From Akkermansiaceae bacterium UBA5689 (GTDB lineage: Bacteria > Verrucomicrobiota > Verrucomicrobiia > Verrucomicrobiales > Akkermansiaceae): DNA of 41,496 bases. A program made the translations under genes and the position numbers. Every line of letters begins with the position of its first letter. Positions within the stretch are counted from its first letter, which is position 1. The DNA lies in NCBI GenBank assembly GCA_002420305.1, contig DIHT01000171.1, positions 14,405 to 55,900 of the forward strand, read 5' to 3'. Shown one piece after another: positions 40,521 to 41,496 of the stretch. The notes under the pieces were generated by a model. It searched no databases, was not told where the DNA came from, and saw nothing but the letters and a program-made list of their open reading frames with translations.

Positions 40521-41496
40521 GGACCCACCCGACGAAGCTCCTGGGCTGGATCTTCGCTGGGCTGATGTCCTCGCTCCCGCTCTCGATGGCGGAGGATCCT
40601 CTTGAAGTGGGCGAGCTCCTCGCCCTCGGCAACTTCGAGAAGGCTCTCCCGTTACTGGTGGACCTGGAACAACAATGGCGTGAAGAGGTCCGCACGAATG
40701 AAACGAAGGAGGCTCGCCTGACCTGGGCTCTCTCCCTTCAGGGCAGAGGGAGCGTGGAGGCGAGACTCCAGCTGTTCGACTCGGCCCTCGAGCACCTGCG
40801 CCTCGCCCGTGATCTCGCAACCGAAGGTAACTTTGGCGCCGAGGCTCTCGCCGGTATTCTTGACGAGCTGGGAAGGGCCGAGGGAAAAGCCGGACTCTAT
40901 CAGGAGGCCCAGCAATCCCTCCTTGGCGCAATCGAGCAGCATGAACAAGTTGAAGAGTCTGAGAGAGAGCCGTGGCTCTCGGCCAGCCAGAATCATCTGG
41001 GACTGATTTATCTCACCACTGGTCGCTATGAGGAGGCAGGACGCATCTTTCATGAAACTCTGGGCCAGGCTGGAAACGACAGGGATGCTCTCCGGTTCCA
41101 GCACGAATGCCTTGGCCGTTACTTCTACGTCATGCGCAGCTACGCCAAGGCCGCTGAGCATCTGGAGCGCGCCCGAGAGCACGCGCTTGCGGGCGGATCC
41201 CTCAGGAAAGAACACCCCGACGTTGTAAGCCTTACAGGTCAGATCGGCCTTTCGCTGCTGCGCCTTGGAGCCCAGTCCTTTGATGTCGCCCGCGGTTATC
41301 TCGAGGAGGCAACTCTTCTCACCAGGCAAATGAACCGCTCCAGAGTGAATGATCTGACTCTGGCATCGCACCTCTCGAACCTCGGCACCCTTGAACTGGA
41401 GGATCGCCAACCGGCCAGAGCCCGGGACCTCTTCCAAGAAGCACTGACAATCTCCCTCGAATTACTGGGCGAGCGGCACCCCTCGCTCGGGCCCTA
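40490..41496 (+). CDS. TPR-repeat protein, 5' part (runs off window)
   Basis: Open frame from the ATG at 40490, overlapping the subtilase end by 31 nt in another frame, and still open at the window edge. It begins MLLPDSCPPLRTHPTKLLGW with a hydrophobic stretch (LLGWIFAGLMSSLPLSMA) that can act as a signal peptide; a later ATG at 40565 is possible. The rest is helical repeats of tetratricopeptide type, for example ASQNHLGLIYLTTGRYEEAG, YAKAAEHLERAREHAL and LASHLSNLGTLELEDRQPAR. About 335 residues are visible. Translational coupling to the subtilase suggests a related role, but TPRs only show protein binding. Confidence 0.75.
   Translation, partial: MLLPDSCPPLRTHPTKLLGWIFAGLMSSLPLSMAEDPLEVGELLALGNFEKALPLLVDLEQQWREEVRTNETKEARLTWALSLQGRGSVEARLQLFDSALEHLRLARDLATEGNFGAEALAGILDELGRAEGKAGLYQEAQQSLLGAIEQHEQVEESEREPWLSASQNHLGLIYLTTGRYEEAGRIFHETLGQAGNDRDALRFQHECLGRYFYVMRSYAKAAEHLERAREHALAGGSLRKEHPDVVSLTGQIGLSLLRLGAQSFDVARGYLEEATLLTRQMNRSRVNDLTLASHLSNLGTLELEDRQPARARDLFQEALTISLELLGERHPSLGP

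Noticed and set aside
1..41496. CRISPR arrays, complete insertion sequences or rRNA genes
   Set aside because: No regularly spaced repeats, transposase motifs with terminal inverted repeats, or rRNA sequence were seen on reading the window.

Overview
The window looks like chromosome from a Gram-negative bacterium. It encodes several outer-membrane beta-barrels with signal peptides, a TpsB/Omp85-type transporter, an alpha-2-macroglobulin/PBP1C pair and Tat- and Sec-type export signals. The gene mix (secreted planctomycete/verrucomicrobial-style esterases, a very large A2M, Bax-inhibitor-1, a subtilase with an EF-hand-like tail) and moderate-high GC with few strong Shine-Dalgarno sites suggest the PVC group, most likely Verrucomicrobiota. 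This taxonomic call is an inference; no rRNA or other marker is present.

Layout. 1-5 kb: end of a CDP-alcohol phosphatidyltransferase, an outer-membrane barrel protein, a convergent dicarboxylate/amino-acid:cation symporter, then gltX-aroE with overlapping start and stop. 5-13.8 kb: a long minus-strand run that reads, in transcription order, UvrD/Rep helicase, A-type Fe-S carrier, HscB-like J-protein, HscA-like Hsp70, then three tandem single-pass membrane proteins that appear to be diverged paralogues of one another. 13.9-15.2 kb: a Bax-inhibitor-1 protein and a small four-helix membrane protein. 15.2-18.7 kb: FMN-binding protein, PepSY membrane protein and ApbE flavin transferase in one tight minus-strand operon, preceded by a porin; the same 9-bp inverted repeat lies upstream of both units. 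19-21.6 kb: two secreted alpha/beta hydrolases flanking a strong fold-back sequence and a deletion scar that joins the first codons of pseB to the last codons of pseI (pseudaminic acid synthesis). 21.9-30 kb: alpha-2-macroglobulin and penicillin-binding protein 1C. 30.3-31.5 kb: an AmpG/RhtX-like MFS transporter.

31.57-35.45 kb is a probable genomic island. An intact tRNA-Ser(GGA) lies at its right end, and a 33-bp near-copy of that tRNA's 3' end lies at its left end in the geometry expected for site-specific integration. Inside are a broken YoeB/Txe toxin gene, a four-gene licD-tagD-tagD-licD operon for decorating a surface glycan with a phospho-alcohol, and about 0.8 kb of apparently decayed DNA. 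No integrase was found.

35.5-41.5 kb: a TpsB-family outer-membrane transporter divergent from a 992-residue secreted subtilase, followed by a TPR protein that runs off the window.

The strongest candidates for something undescribed are the HscBA/IscA-linked triple of membrane paralogues and the duplicated LicD/cytidylyltransferase cassette in the tRNA-Ser island. All product names come from reading motifs by eye; no database search was run.
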